DNA of 15,178 bases, from positions 1-15,178 of the forward strand of contig JBEKJD010000104.1 in the NCBI GenBank assembly GCA_050011415.1, written 5' to 3'. Positions 1-6,248 of the stretch are shown here, piece after piece; positions within the stretch are counted from its first letter, which is position 1, and each line of letters starts with the position of its first letter. The translations under genes were made by a program, and so were the position numbers. The notes below the pieces were generated by a model. It had not been told where the DNA came from, ran no database searches, and saw only the letters and a program-made list of their open reading frames with translations. The DNA comes from JADFXI01 sp050011415 (lineage in GTDB: Bacteria; Nitrospirota; Thermodesulfovibrionia; Thermodesulfovibrionales; Dissulfurispiraceae).

Positions 1-431
1 CTTATTTCTTTTTCAGTCTCCCTTTGCTCGGTAATAGCCCTTTGAAGATCCAGGACCAGTTTTTTTCTTTCCCCAACGTCATATCTGACCTGTAACGAGA
101 AAAGGGTGATGACAATAAAAAATCCTACTATTAAAGACAGATTCCAAAGAGTTACCAACAAGTCCAAGTTGCCTTTATTGGGATCATAATTGGATATGCC
201 AATCGTTGCTACGCAGAGGAGAGACATAATAATTCCGGCCCTCTTTCCTATAAACCAGACAACTAAGAGAAGAGGAAGCAGATAAAAAAGATTCAGGGAA
301 ATAGATGTGCCTGTCACGTAGTCAGCGTAACCAATGACGACATTCAGAAATAAAGCTGATAATAAAATAACACTTTTAGGCTGTCTTTGAAGGGATTCTT
401 CAATTTCCGCTATGTAACTGTGTACTGACAT
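1..431 (-). CDS. Membrane-anchored sensor protein, N-terminal part (cut by window start)
   Basis: The first 143 codons of a gene that runs off the left edge. Translation starts at the ATG read from 431 and shows a short helical N-terminus, then about four hydrophobic segments (roughly residues 20-38, 46-62, 66-82 and 92-115) and a charged coiled-coil-like stretch at the cut end that leads into the missing part. The pattern YLLPLLLVVWFIGKRAGII is typical of the integral-membrane sensor region found ahead of histidine-kinase or GGDEF domains in many environmental bacteria; this is family knowledge, and the output domain is not in the window. It lies outside the tRNA-fragment repeats, so it probably belongs to the chromosomal flank. 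Its promoter should lie in 432-590, where I see no convincing -35/-10 pair. Confidence 0.75.
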   Translation of the reverse strand, partial: MSVHSYIAEIEESLQRQPKSVILLSALFLNVVIGYADYVTGTSISLNLFYLLPLLLVVWFIGKRAGIIMSLLCVATIGISNYDPNKGNLDLLVTLWNLSLIVGFFIVITLFSLQVRYDVGERKKLVLDLQRAITEQRETEKEI

Positions 432-587
432 AAACCTCGCTGTCAATCGTATTTTAACTTTCTTATGTTAATAATAAACTGTTTCTATGCGGAAGTATAG
501 CAATTAATCATTCTGAGTAATAAGTTCCAATTGCTTATCGTACCCTTCCTTCCCTTCCTTCATTTTCGCCTATTTACCCGGAATCTA

Positions 588-626
588 ATAAAAAAGGGGT
601 TCAGGCATATAACTGCCTGAACCCCT
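588..626 (-). terminator. Rho-independent terminator, minus strand
   Basis: A perfect 13-bp stem (595-607 with 614-626) closes a 6-nt loop. Read on the minus strand it is followed by a run of T from 595 down to about 590. It sits just downstream of the first tRNA-Lys 3' fragment and is most simply the original terminator of that tRNA gene, kept at the chromosomal junction. Confidence 0.85.
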
Positions 627-638
627 GGATTTTAAACG

Positions 639-682
639 GGTGAGCCGTGCGGGATTCGAACCTGCGACCCGCTGATTAAGAG
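639..682 (-). repeat. tRNA-Lys(CUU) 3' fragment, attachment-site copy 1
   Basis: On the minus strand these 44 bases run from the anticodon loop (CTCTTAA, anticodon CTT) through the anticodon 3' stem, the T arm (GGTTCGAATCC) and the acceptor 3' strand to CC of the tail. The identical 44 bases recur at 1982-2025. The sequence to the right of 682 does not pair as a tRNA 5' half, so this is a fragment and not a functional tRNA. A 3' tRNA piece beginning in the anticodon loop is what tyrosine integrases leave at the far end of an element inserted in a tRNA gene. Confidence 0.85.
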
Positions 683-1195
683 TTCCAAAAGTAGCAATAC
701 CTCGCAAAGTCCCGCCGTTATTGACGATTCTAACCCTTTGAATTTCTTTAAGAGAAGGGTTGAGGATGTTCGTTAGCGTTTAGGCTTGTTGGCCTGAATT
801 GGTGTTCATGGGACACCTATACGGACACTTGGATTTGGGGGGGGGGGGAGATTATGGCTTTATCATTCAGAACATTCAGGCACAAAGTTACAGGGCAGGT
901 TTTTAGAATACCCGCCGGACGGTATGGCAATTTTCAGAACACAATTAAAAAGATTGTCAATTCGGGGAAAAGAGAGTTGAGGAGCTTAGATGCACTTATA
1001 GGAAAGTATTTGAGGTGGTCTCTATGGCTCCATTCCGGCCCTTTAAAAATGTAATAATAGAGTTTCCAAGTGAATGGAAATATGAGGGGATTTGTTCTGA
1101 ACCGTTTTGAAAACGGCCATATGCGTTTAAGTCCCGTCATCTGTCGATAGCCTCAGGATATGTGATATTATATGAACATCAACATAACGGCTTAA
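683..1195. other. Eroded DNA without a convincing gene; contains a G12 tract
   Basis: No convincing gene covers these ~500 bases. Short open stretches exist (854-1054 plus, 934-1140 minus, and a 28-codon stretch at 1024-1110 plus with protein-like composition), but none has a ribosome site or a recognisable domain. The short segments look like fragments of decayed genes in shifted frames. A run of 12 G lies at 837-848, just upstream of an ATG at 854. The copies of GGACAC at 812-817 and 824-829 form a small direct repeat. The stretch lies between the two tRNA-Lys fragments and is best read as the remnant of an older insertion. Confidence 0.5.
1163..1171 (+). promoter_or_regulatory. Possible extended -10 promoter of the antitoxin/PIN pair
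   Basis: TGATATTAT fits the extended -10 form TGn-TATTAT and lies about 40 bases upstream of the antitoxin start. No good -35 hexamer is visible at the expected distance, which is allowed for extended -10 promoters. Confidence 0.35.
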
Positions 1196-1211
1196 AAAGG
1201 AGGTATTCGTT

Positions 1212-1400
1212 ATGGCTGTAAGTGCAGCTAAGAAGATCAATCCCGATGACTATATCCTTTCTGTTCTGTCTCCTGAGGACAGGCTTGATGCTGCTTTCAA
1301 AGTTGCAGCGGAGGCATTCAAAAAGACTAAGCTGACTATGAAGGACATCGAGAATGCCGTGAAATCGGTAAGGAGAAAGGCTTACGAAAAGAAGAGATAG
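1212..1400 (+). CDS. Small antitoxin-like protein upstream of a PIN toxin
   Basis: A 62-aa, highly charged helical protein. The ATG is preceded by a strong ribosome site (AAAAGGAGG, 1196-1204). The sequence has an N-terminal segment with a SPEDRLDAAFK stretch and a lysine/arginine-rich C-terminus (SVRRKAYEKKR). I do not recognise a named DNA-binding fold. Its role is inferred from position: it ends at the point where a PIN-domain toxin reading frame begins, the usual antitoxin-toxin order. Such antitoxins normally bind and block the PIN nuclease and repress their own promoter. The coding frame appears intact, unlike its partner. It could instead be an orphan left after decay of the toxin. Confidence 0.65.
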   Translation: MAVSAAKKINPDDYILSVLSPEDRLDAAFKVAAEAFKKTKLTMKDIENAVKSVRRKAYEKKR

Positions 1401-1401
1401 G

Positions 1402-1803
1402 GTTGTCATCGATACTGGTGCCCTTATCTCGGCTTTTGCTTTCGGCGGCGTTCCTGCGAAAGCAGTAATTAAGGCATTCAGGGAATCAGATATTTATGTC
1501 TCACCGGAACTTCTTCAGGAATATCGGGATACACCGGTCAAGCTTGAAGAACAGGGTAAGATCACTCACCAGCAGATGCAAGCGCTCATCGCGGGCATCG
1601 CTGCGGTTGTGTCACATGCAAAGATCATCTATCCCTCGGAAAAGCTTTCGCTCTGCCGAGACCCCGAGGATAACATGATACTCGAATGCTGTTATACCGC
1701 AAAGGTCAGAATATTGATTACAGGGGATAAGGACCTTCTTGAGACTGCTGACCTGCCTTTTGATATTTGTATAATGACACCGCAGTCATTTGTTGAATCA
1801 TAG
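1402..1803 (+). pseudogene. PIN-domain toxin (COG1569-like) without a usable start codon
   Basis: The reading frame from GTT at 1402 encodes a complete PIN domain of ~133 residues. It opens VVIDTGALISAF (first catalytic Asp), then SPELLQEYR (Glu), CRDPEDNMILE (Asp) and ITGDKDLLE (Asp), and ends in a TPQSFVE tail as in the COG1569/TIGR00305 toxin family, which cleave RNA with bound metal ions. No ATG, GTG or TTG exists in this frame between the stop at 1369 and the ATG at 1576, which would begin after the first catalytic motifs. The junction reads GAGATAGGG. One extra G (GAGATGAGGG) would restore an ATG in frame and the classic ATGA overlap with the antitoxin stop. The gene is therefore probably inactivated by a one-base deletion; a sequencing error, frameshifting or a non-standard start remain alternatives. 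Confidence 0.75.
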
Positions 1804-1811
1804 TCCCGAAG

Positions 1812-1884
1812 TTCCGGGGACACCATACTTAATTTGTCTTGCTTGTAATTGCCCCACTGGGAATTACGTATGGTGTCCCCGGAA
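1812..1884. repeat. Long palindromic REP/MITE-like repeat
   Basis: A 17-bp perfect inverted repeat (1812-1828 with 1868-1884, arm TTCCGGGGACACCATAC) extends inward by five more pairs after one mismatch, giving a ~23-bp stem with a loop of ~26 bases that can itself fold weakly. The right flank (1881-1912) carries degenerate GGAATTAG repeats. The arm resembles dispersed palindromes linked to REP-associated (Y1/RAYT) transposases in environmental bacteria; this likeness is from memory. It starts 9 bases after the PIN stop and could also act as a transcript end. Confidence 0.7.
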
Positions 1885-1937
1885 TTAGGGAATTAGAATT
1901 AGGAATCAGGTCGATTACTACGTTTAGTGGCGCACCA

Positions 1938-1971
1938 ATAAAAAAGAGGCTGGAGATATCTCCTAACCTCT
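1938..1971 (-). terminator. Rho-independent terminator after tRNA fragment copy 2, minus strand
   Basis: On the minus strand AGAGG (1971-1967) and CCTCT (1949-1945) enclose a second palindrome GGAGATATCTCC, followed by a T run to about 1938. It occupies the same place relative to tRNA copy 2 as the 595-626 hairpin does to copy 1, but has a different sequence, as expected for an element-borne tRNA 3' end with its own terminator. Confidence 0.7.
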
Positions 1972-1981
1972 TGAATTTTCT

Positions 1982-2025
1982 GGTGAGCCGTGCGGGATTC
2001 GAACCTGCGACCCGCTGATTAAGAG
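1982..2025 (-). repeat. tRNA-Lys(CUU) 3' fragment, attachment-site copy 2
   Basis: Identical over 44 bases to 639-682 and in the same orientation. The base beyond it (1981) completes an encoded CCA on the minus strand. The sequence to the right of 2025 shows no tRNA 5' half, so this too is only the 3' part from the anticodon loop. It marks the left end of the element that holds the rest of the window. Because the tRNA reads leftward, the intact gene should lie at the right end of the insertion, outside the window. Confidence 0.85.
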
Positions 2026-2110
2026 AAGGTTTAACAGGGATTTGCAACTGCTTGGAAATACCTATAATTATCTATTTTAACAAGAACTTATACCTATATT
2101 TTGTTTTGTA

Positions 2111-2164
2111 GAATTTTGGTCTTTTTTGATGAATTTTGGTCATTTACTTCACGTTTACTTCACG
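2111..2164. repeat. Two pairs of 11-bp direct repeats near the attachment site
   Basis: GAATTTTGGTC occurs at 2111-2121 and 2131-2141, 20 bp apart. TTTACTTCACG occurs twice head to tail at 2143-2153 and 2154-2164. They lie 85-140 bp inside the element end at 2025. Short direct repeats at this distance are typical of arm-type binding sites for tyrosine integrases or excisionases. That role is inferred; no integrase gene is present to test it. Confidence 0.5.
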
Positions 2165-2238
2165 GTCATTTTTCACTTAGAGCGTCTGATCAATTATTCT
2201 CAGATCAAAAAAACTATGCCGTTCCTTTCAGGATATTC

Positions 2239-2607
2239 TCAAGGTTTGTCCTCATGCTGTTCGTCCCGCTGCACCTCTGTCAGTATTTGTTTTAATAGTG
2301 GTTTAAGATGAGGGATGTTTTTCTTTACCACTAACCAGACCTTTTCAAAATCAATCTCGAAATAAGAATGACTCACCTTGTCCCTCATGCCGGCCATGTC
2401 ACGCCAGGGTACTTCCTTGTATTTCTCACGAATATCATCCGTTACATTTTTTGTTGCCTCACCTATGATTTCTATGCACCTGACAACTGCAAACATTGTC
2501 TTTTGATCCAGGAAAAAATCTTCATAACTCATAGTCCCGATGAATTTCTCGGCATTTCCCATCGCCGTCAAAATGTCATCTATATAGAGTGATATTTTAC
2601 GTTTCAA
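2239..2607 (-). CDS. hepT: HepT-like HEPN ribonuclease toxin
   Basis: A 122-aa HEPN-domain (DUF86) protein, the toxin of the MntA-HepT type VII system. HepT proteins cleave RNA as dimers. The catalytic RX4HXY motif is intact as R75-DKVS-H80-S-Y82, within RDKVSHSYF. The start is a TTG at 2607 that overlaps the antitoxin stop in a TTGA four-base overlap, so the two genes are translationally coupled and the toxin is made at a low, linked rate. An ATG at codon 16 would remove the first helix and is less likely. The C-terminal tail is acidic and poorly structured. In the characterised system MntA adds AMP units to the tyrosine of this motif; Tyr82 is present. Family assignment is firm, and activity in the host is not shown. 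Confidence 0.9.
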   Translation of the reverse strand: MKRKISLYIDDILTAMGNAEKFIGTMSYEDFFLDQKTMFAVVRCIEIIGEATKNVTDDIREKYKEVPWRDMAGMRDKVSHSYFEIDFEKVWLVVKKNIPHLKPLLKQILTEVQRDEQHEDKP

Positions 2608-2897
2608 ATGTAAACTACCTCATTCAGAATTATTTCCTTTAGTTCATGCCTGACATCCTTCTTAGGCAAAAGATCAACCTTTGTTCCTACTAGATCGGAG
2701 ATATAATTTTCAGCCCCAACGAGGTCAAGTAAACTGATAGGCTCTTCAAATACGACGAGAATATCAACATCACTCTTTTCCTTCTGCTCACCACGTACAT
2801 AAGAGCCGAATACACCGATCTCGGAGATTTTATATTTTTCTCTCAGTTCCAGTCTGTGTTCATCGATTATTTTCTTAATCTCATCTAATGTAGCCAT
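2604..2897 (-). CDS. mntA: MntA-like nucleotidyltransferase antitoxin
   Basis: A 97-aa minimal nucleotidyltransferase of the DNA polymerase beta fold. The signature G31-S32-X10-D43-X-D45 (GSYVRGEQKEKSDVDILV) is intact and carries the metal-binding aspartates. Proteins of this size next to HEPN toxins act as antitoxins that AMPylate the HepT active-site tyrosine. The ATG at 2897 follows a GGTGAGG stretch that lies very close to the start. The gene lies 26 bp downstream of the membrane-protein gene at 2924-3691 on the same strand, so the three may share a transcript. Together with HepT it probably stabilises the element or acts against phage; that is inference from the family. Confidence 0.9.
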   Translation of the reverse strand: MATLDEIKKIIDEHRLELREKYKISEIGVFGSYVRGEQKEKSDVDILVVFEEPISLLDLVGAENYISDLVGTKVDLLPKKDVRHELKEIILNEVVYI

Positions 2898-2923
2898 GTC
2901 CTCACCGTCAGTTTAATTTTACT

Positions 2924-3691
2924 TCATAAGCCAATAGGAATAAAATATGTGCTTATCCATCCGTTGACAAGAATTGACAACACTGTAAAAATCATTGTCT
3001 CACATCTCGAAAGTTTTAACGCACGCCGTAGGCTAATCCAAAGTAATGAAATAAAGTATGCCACAAGAACTACAACTAATATTGATGGCGGCAAAACGAA
3101 ATTATAGGGTTTACATTCACTCATATGTTCTACAAATAGTTTAATGTTAGCAGAGAAACTTAATATTACCAAAATGAATAAGATAACAACCGTGCCAAAT
3201 ACGTATGAGAAGACATTTATAATTTTAAATATATCAAGTTCTTTTCTTTTCCGTATCCACATGAAAATCCTAAAAAGAAAATAAAAGGTCAACGGGGGTC
3301 CAAAAATAAACTGGAAAATTGCCTGAATCATTGTTCCATGATTCATCGAAAATTTATGGATAGTATTACTTGCGAACTGCATTAACCAATTCAGAAATGT
3401 GGTGATTTGGGCAGCATTCGAAGGAAATTGCTCTCTCATTTGATTCAGTTGAAATTGGGTGATATTGCTAACATCTGTCAGATTAAATGCTAACGTTATG
3501 AACAGTAATGCATATGCTATAACGATGTACAATATTGCCTTACGACTCCAGTACTGCTCGGAAAAATAATTCTCAGAAAAAAAACGTCTCGGGTGGCAGA
3601 CGATACTTAACAGAGTATTCAAAAAATCGGAAAAAATAGCTACCGGCACATCAAAAAATTGTTCTCTTTCTATATTTTGTTGTGAACCCAT
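2924..3691 (-). CDS. Five-helix membrane protein of unknown function (Yip1-like)
   Basis: A 255-aa protein with a soluble N-terminus (~45 residues) and about five membrane segments near residues 50-70, 120-140, 155-180, 200-222 and 235-252. The motif LLSIVCHPRRFF before the first helix resembles the Yip1-domain proteins of bacteria, which often carry a HPRRFF-like element; I give this as a weak family hint. A long loop at 70-115 separates the first two helices. No signal peptide or catalytic motif is visible. It is the first gene of the minus-strand set ahead of mntA-hepT and could be cargo or an accessory membrane component. No ribosome site precedes the ATG, and the best promoter places the transcript start within a few bases of it, suggesting a leaderless message. 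Confidence 0.7.
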   Translation of the reverse strand: MGSQQNIEREQFFDVPVAIFSDFLNTLLSIVCHPRRFFSENYFSEQYWSRKAILYIVIAYALLFITLAFNLTDVSNITQFQLNQMREQFPSNAAQITTFLNWLMQFASNTIHKFSMNHGTMIQAIFQFIFGPPLTFYFLFRIFMWIRKRKELDIFKIINVFSYVFGTVVILFILVILSFSANIKLFVEHMSECKPYNFVLPPSILVVVLVAYFISLLWISLRRALKLSRCETMIFTVLSILVNGWISTYFIPIGL

Positions 3692-3699
3692 ATGGCACT

Positions 3700-3729
3700 T
3701 GTATATCAGAAAATCAATTAATTAATCAA
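3700..3729 (-). promoter_or_regulatory. Possible minus-strand promoter of the membrane-protein/mntA/hepT set
   Basis: Read on the minus strand: TTGATT (3729-3724), an 18-base spacer, and TATACA (3705-3700) preceded by TGA, giving an extended -10. Transcription would start near 3693, almost at the ATG (3691). The leaderless geometry lowers confidence. Confidence 0.35.
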
Positions 3730-3866
3730 TAAAAAATAGTAAGTGTGCTAATTGTTATGTTACTGCCGCCCCTTTCCATGGCATGTTGTCACAATTGATA
3801 ACCATTACTTAACGTGCCTCGCTTCTACTCTAATTCGACATATATTCTTATCAGAAATCGCATGAG

Positions 3867-3878
3867 AAAGGAGGTGAT
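3867..3878 (+). promoter_or_regulatory. Near-perfect Shine-Dalgarno of the ssb gene
   Basis: AAAGGAGGTGAT matches the complement of the 16S rRNA 3' end over its full length, 6 bases before the ATG at 3885. It is the longest ribosome site in the window and predicts high output of the SSB. Confidence 0.8.
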
Positions 3879-3884
3879 AACCAA

Positions 3885-4253
3885 ATGTTGAATCAAATCG
3901 TACTCGTAGGGAATTTAGGTGCTGACCCGGAGGTCTTCTATTCTGGTGATGGTGATCCAGTTTCATCTTTCAGCCTTGCCTTCCATTCAGGCAAGCAGAA
4001 AACAGGCTGGATCAAAGTTGTGTGCTTTAAGAAACTTGCAGAAGTAGTAGACAAGTATCTCCACAAGGGAGCCCGCATAGGGCTCATAGGAACTCTTGAT
4101 CACCACAAATGGGAAGCCGACGACGGATCACAGAGAAGTTCATTTCAGGTGATAGCCAACAATATTGACTTTATCAAAACTGATGGTAGAGGATTCGAGG
4201 GACAGAATACCGAAGCACAACATGAAGGGCAACCAGCAGGACAACCATTTTGA
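3885..4253 (+). CDS. ssb: Single-stranded DNA-binding protein (SSB)
   Basis: A 122-aa OB-fold SSB that coats single-stranded DNA during replication and recombination. The start MLNQIVLVGNLGADPEV is the canonical SSB N-terminus, followed by the WIKVVCFKKLAEVV strand and KGARIGLIGTL. The protein is shorter than chromosomal SSBs (~150-180 aa). Its tail, GQPAGQPF, keeps the terminal Pro-Phe but lacks the acidic run (DDDIPF type) that recruits repair proteins, which suggests different or no partner binding. It is the first gene of the plus-strand recombination operon and has a very strong ribosome site. The next reading frame begins 9 bases downstream, within an AGGAGGG site. An element-borne SSB ahead of an annealing protein and a nuclease matches the ICE/phage recombination modules. 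Confidence 0.93.
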   Translation: MLNQIVLVGNLGADPEVFYSGDGDPVSSFSLAFHSGKQKTGWIKVVCFKKLAEVVDKYLHKGARIGLIGTLDHHKWEADDGSQRSSFQVIANNIDFIKTDGRGFEGQNTEAQHEGQPAGQPF

Positions 4254-4262
4254 GGAGGGACA

Positions 4263-4400
4263 TTGAAAACATTTTTTAAAACCATTCTGAAAAAGCATTG
4301 GGTCGAACTGGCAATCAGGGTAACCATAGAATCATTTAAATGGTTGCTCGACCGAGTAAGAGGAGGGAGGAATGACAACAAAAGAAATTGTGAAGCGTAA
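4263..4400 (+). CDS. Possible 45-aa basic protein overlapping the next gene
   Basis: A reading frame from TTG at 4263 encodes MKTFFKTILKKHWVELAI and continues to a TAA at 4400. A strong GAGGAGGGA site lies 2 bases upstream of this TTG, and the frame fills the whole 118-bp gap between ssb and the annealing-protein gene. The product is predicted to form an amphipathic basic helix (residues 1-33); the last residues lie in the 29-bp overlap with the next gene. It may be a real small protein, or a leader peptide whose translation brings ribosomes to the GGAGGGAGG site of the downstream gene. No homologue is recognised. Confidence 0.4.
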   Translation: MKTFFKTILKKHWVELAIRVTIESFKWLLDRVRGGRNDNKRNCEA

Positions 4401-5403
4401 TGGTAAGTCAGAGGGATTACGAGTATTGAAGGTGGAAGAGGGATCATTTTATGTGTCCTCGTCAGACGGCAAGATATGCTACCTCGTTAATCTAAATGGA
4501 AAGGAAGCATGCACTTGTGCCGATTATGTTAACAACATCAAGAAAGATGTCAATTTCAGGTGCAAGCATATCCTGGCTGTCATTGCGTGTGACAGGGACT
4601 ATGAATCAGGAGAATTCCTTGAGAGGAAAATACCCAAACTTGATAACAGGTTCATAAGTAATATACAGGGCAGGGAGTTCGTTCTATATGCCGGGCTGCT
4701 TGATCTTGCCCATCAAAAGGGCTTACTGAAACTCGTGGTCGAAACCCTACAGATACCTGATAAAGATAATGGCTTTGAAGCGATCTGCAAGGCCATAGCT
4801 GAATCCAGGACCGGCGAAGTATTTATAGACATCGGAGATGCCAATGCCAGGAACTGCAATAAGACCATCGCCAATCATATTATTCGCATGGCAAGCACGA
4901 GAGCAAAAGCGAGAGCATTAAGGGATTTCACAAACGTCGGAATGACAGCCCTCGAAGAGCTTGGCGATATTGAGGAAGTTATAGCTGGTGGTAATGGTAA
5001 CGGCAAGAACAAAAAGACCCTTCCTCAAACCACAAGGAAAAGCGTGGCATCTGATCCCGGTAATCAGAATGTAACGACAGACAAAGGGAATGGCAAGCCT
5101 TATCCCGATAAGCCCGCCACAGATAAATCCAATGGCGATCACGCTACCAGTAGTGTAAAGACTGAATCAAAAAACAATGGTGGCGAGAAACCAAAAAGTT
5201 CAGGCAACAACGGCAACGGCACTGAAACAGTATCAAGAATTTCAGAAGCCCAAAAACGTGCTATGCTCAACCTTGCCAAACGCAGAGGGGTTTCCGAAGA
5301 CGAGCTGAATAAGATGGCTAAAGATCAATATGGTGTTTCAGCCGAAGAACTTTCTTCAGGAGATGCCGGAGTGTTCATCAGACAGCTTCAATCCGCAGCC
5401 TAA
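4372..5403 (+). CDS. SWIM zinc-finger plus Rad52-like single-strand annealing protein
   Basis: A 343-aa protein in three parts. Residues 1-75 hold a SWIM-type zinc finger: C47-X-C49 and C64-X-H66 (EACTCADY and RCKHIL). Residues ~95-200 resemble the annealing core of Rad52/DUF1071-type proteins, ending in MASTRAKARALRDFTNVGMTALEELGD, a signature shared by bacterial and phage single-strand annealing proteins. A low-complexity Gly/Asn/Lys-rich linker (~205-285) leads to a ~54-residue C-terminal helical domain starting at ISEAQKRAMLNLAKRRG, which is common at the end of such proteins. The expected role is to pair complementary single strands next to SSB and the resecting nuclease. The fusion with an N-terminal SWIM finger is less usual. 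The ATG follows AGGAGGGAGG. Family assignment is by motif only. Confidence 0.75.
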   Translation: MTTKEIVKRNGKSEGLRVLKVEEGSFYVSSSDGKICYLVNLNGKEACTCADYVNNIKKDVNFRCKHILAVIACDRDYESGEFLERKIPKLDNRFISNIQGREFVLYAGLLDLAHQKGLLKLVVETLQIPDKDNGFEAICKAIAESRTGEVFIDIGDANARNCNKTIANHIIRMASTRAKARALRDFTNVGMTALEELGDIEEVIAGGNGNGKNKKTLPQTTRKSVASDPGNQNVTTDKGNGKPYPDKPATDKSNGDHATSSVKTESKNNGGEKPKSSGNNGNGTETVSRISEAQKRAMLNLAKRRGVSEDELNKMAKDQYGVSAEELSSGDAGVFIRQLQSAA

Positions 5404-5472
5404 CCTACAATATCGCTTCAGACAATTCAATCTCAATAAGGACAGGAACGTTAGTACAGAAAGCAGCCCCAC

Positions 5473-6243
5473 TTGTCGGCATCATCAATAAGCGAATATA
5501 TCGATTGCAGCCTTTCTTATAAGTTCTCAAGAATTGACCTCATAAGGCCTGAATTTAAAATTGACGCCCTTGAGTTCGGCACCGTCATTCATGAAGTGCT
5601 TGCGTTCAATAATAGCGAAAGAAAGCTGATGGAAAAAAACTTGAAGCTTGACGAGATTATTCGCTTCTTTGAGCAGAAGTGGAAGAGCGTTGCTGAAGAT
5701 AATAGCAACATAAGATACAAGGAGGGCAAGAACTTCAATGTTCTGCTCAATGAAGGCAAGTCTCTTCTTACAGCGCATTACAACAGTTGTTCGCAGGACA
5801 ATTTCAGAGTAGTCGCTATTGAGGAGCCTGTCAGTTTCATTATGGAAGGGATACCAGTGCCCATTATAGGAGTCGTCGATCTGATAGAAGAGGATGATTC
5901 TGGCACAGTCGTAATCACGGACTATAAGACATCCAGTAAAGCATATTCCGAAGACGACATAGAAGGCAATCCTCAGTTGACTCTTTATTACATGGCTCTA
6001 AAGTCCAATGGTTACGGAAACAGAGAAATACTTCTCAAATTCGATGTCCTTATCAAAACGAAAACACCCAAATTTGAGCAGTACTATGTAACCAAGACAG
6101 AAATGGACGTAAGGAGAATGAAGAAGAAAATTCATCAGGTATGGGATGGAATAAGCAAGGGTGTATATATTCCAAATGACGGCAACTGGAAGTGCAAAGG
6201 CTGTTTTTATAAATCCCATTGTGACGAGTGGTTCAGGAGGTAG
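5473..6243 (+). CDS. RecB/Cas4-like PD-(D/E)XK nuclease with a four-cysteine cluster
   Basis: A 256-aa exonuclease of the RecB nuclease family. Active-site elements are His40 (GTVIHEV), Asp136 (GVVDLIEE), Asp150-Tyr-Lys152 (ITDYKTSS) and Gln168 (NPQLTLYYMAL). Cys12 near the N-terminus and Cys241, Cys244 and Cys250 (KCKGCFYKSHC) form the Cas4/AddB-type iron-sulfur pattern. The only start after an in-frame stop at 5452 is the TTG at 5473, giving MSASSISEYIDC, the usual opening of this family; its ribosome site is weak. The UvrD-type helicase begins 6 bases after its stop, with the helicase ribosome site inside the end of this gene. The pair probably works as an AddAB-like resection machine, making single strands for the annealing protein upstream. 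Confidence 0.88.
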   Translation: MSASSISEYIDCSLSYKFSRIDLIRPEFKIDALEFGTVIHEVLAFNNSERKLMEKNLKLDEIIRFFEQKWKSVAEDNSNIRYKEGKNFNVLLNEGKSLLTAHYNSCSQDNFRVVAIEEPVSFIMEGIPVPIIGVVDLIEEDDSGTVVITDYKTSSKAYSEDDIEGNPQLTLYYMALKSNGYGNREILLKFDVLIKTKTPKFEQYYVTKTEMDVRRMKKKIHQVWDGISKGVYIPNDGNWKCKGCFYKSHCDEWFRR

Positions 6244-6248
6244 ACAAA

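Noticed and set aside
639..682. A functional tRNA-Lys gene
   Set aside because: Only the part from the anticodon loop to the 3' end is present; no D arm or 5' acceptor strand lies beside it. The same holds for 1982-2025.
854..1054. A 66-codon plus-strand frame after the G12 tract
   Set aside because: The G12-A-G run mimics a ribosome site, but the protein has no recognisable domain and neighbouring frames look equally coding-like; it is treated as eroded DNA.
1179..1409. A 76-codon minus-strand frame
   Set aside because: It is the antisense of the antitoxin gene, which has the stronger ribosome site and context.
4145..4447. A 100-codon minus-strand frame across the ssb end
   Set aside because: It spans the end of ssb and the start of the annealase gene in antisense, with no ribosome site.
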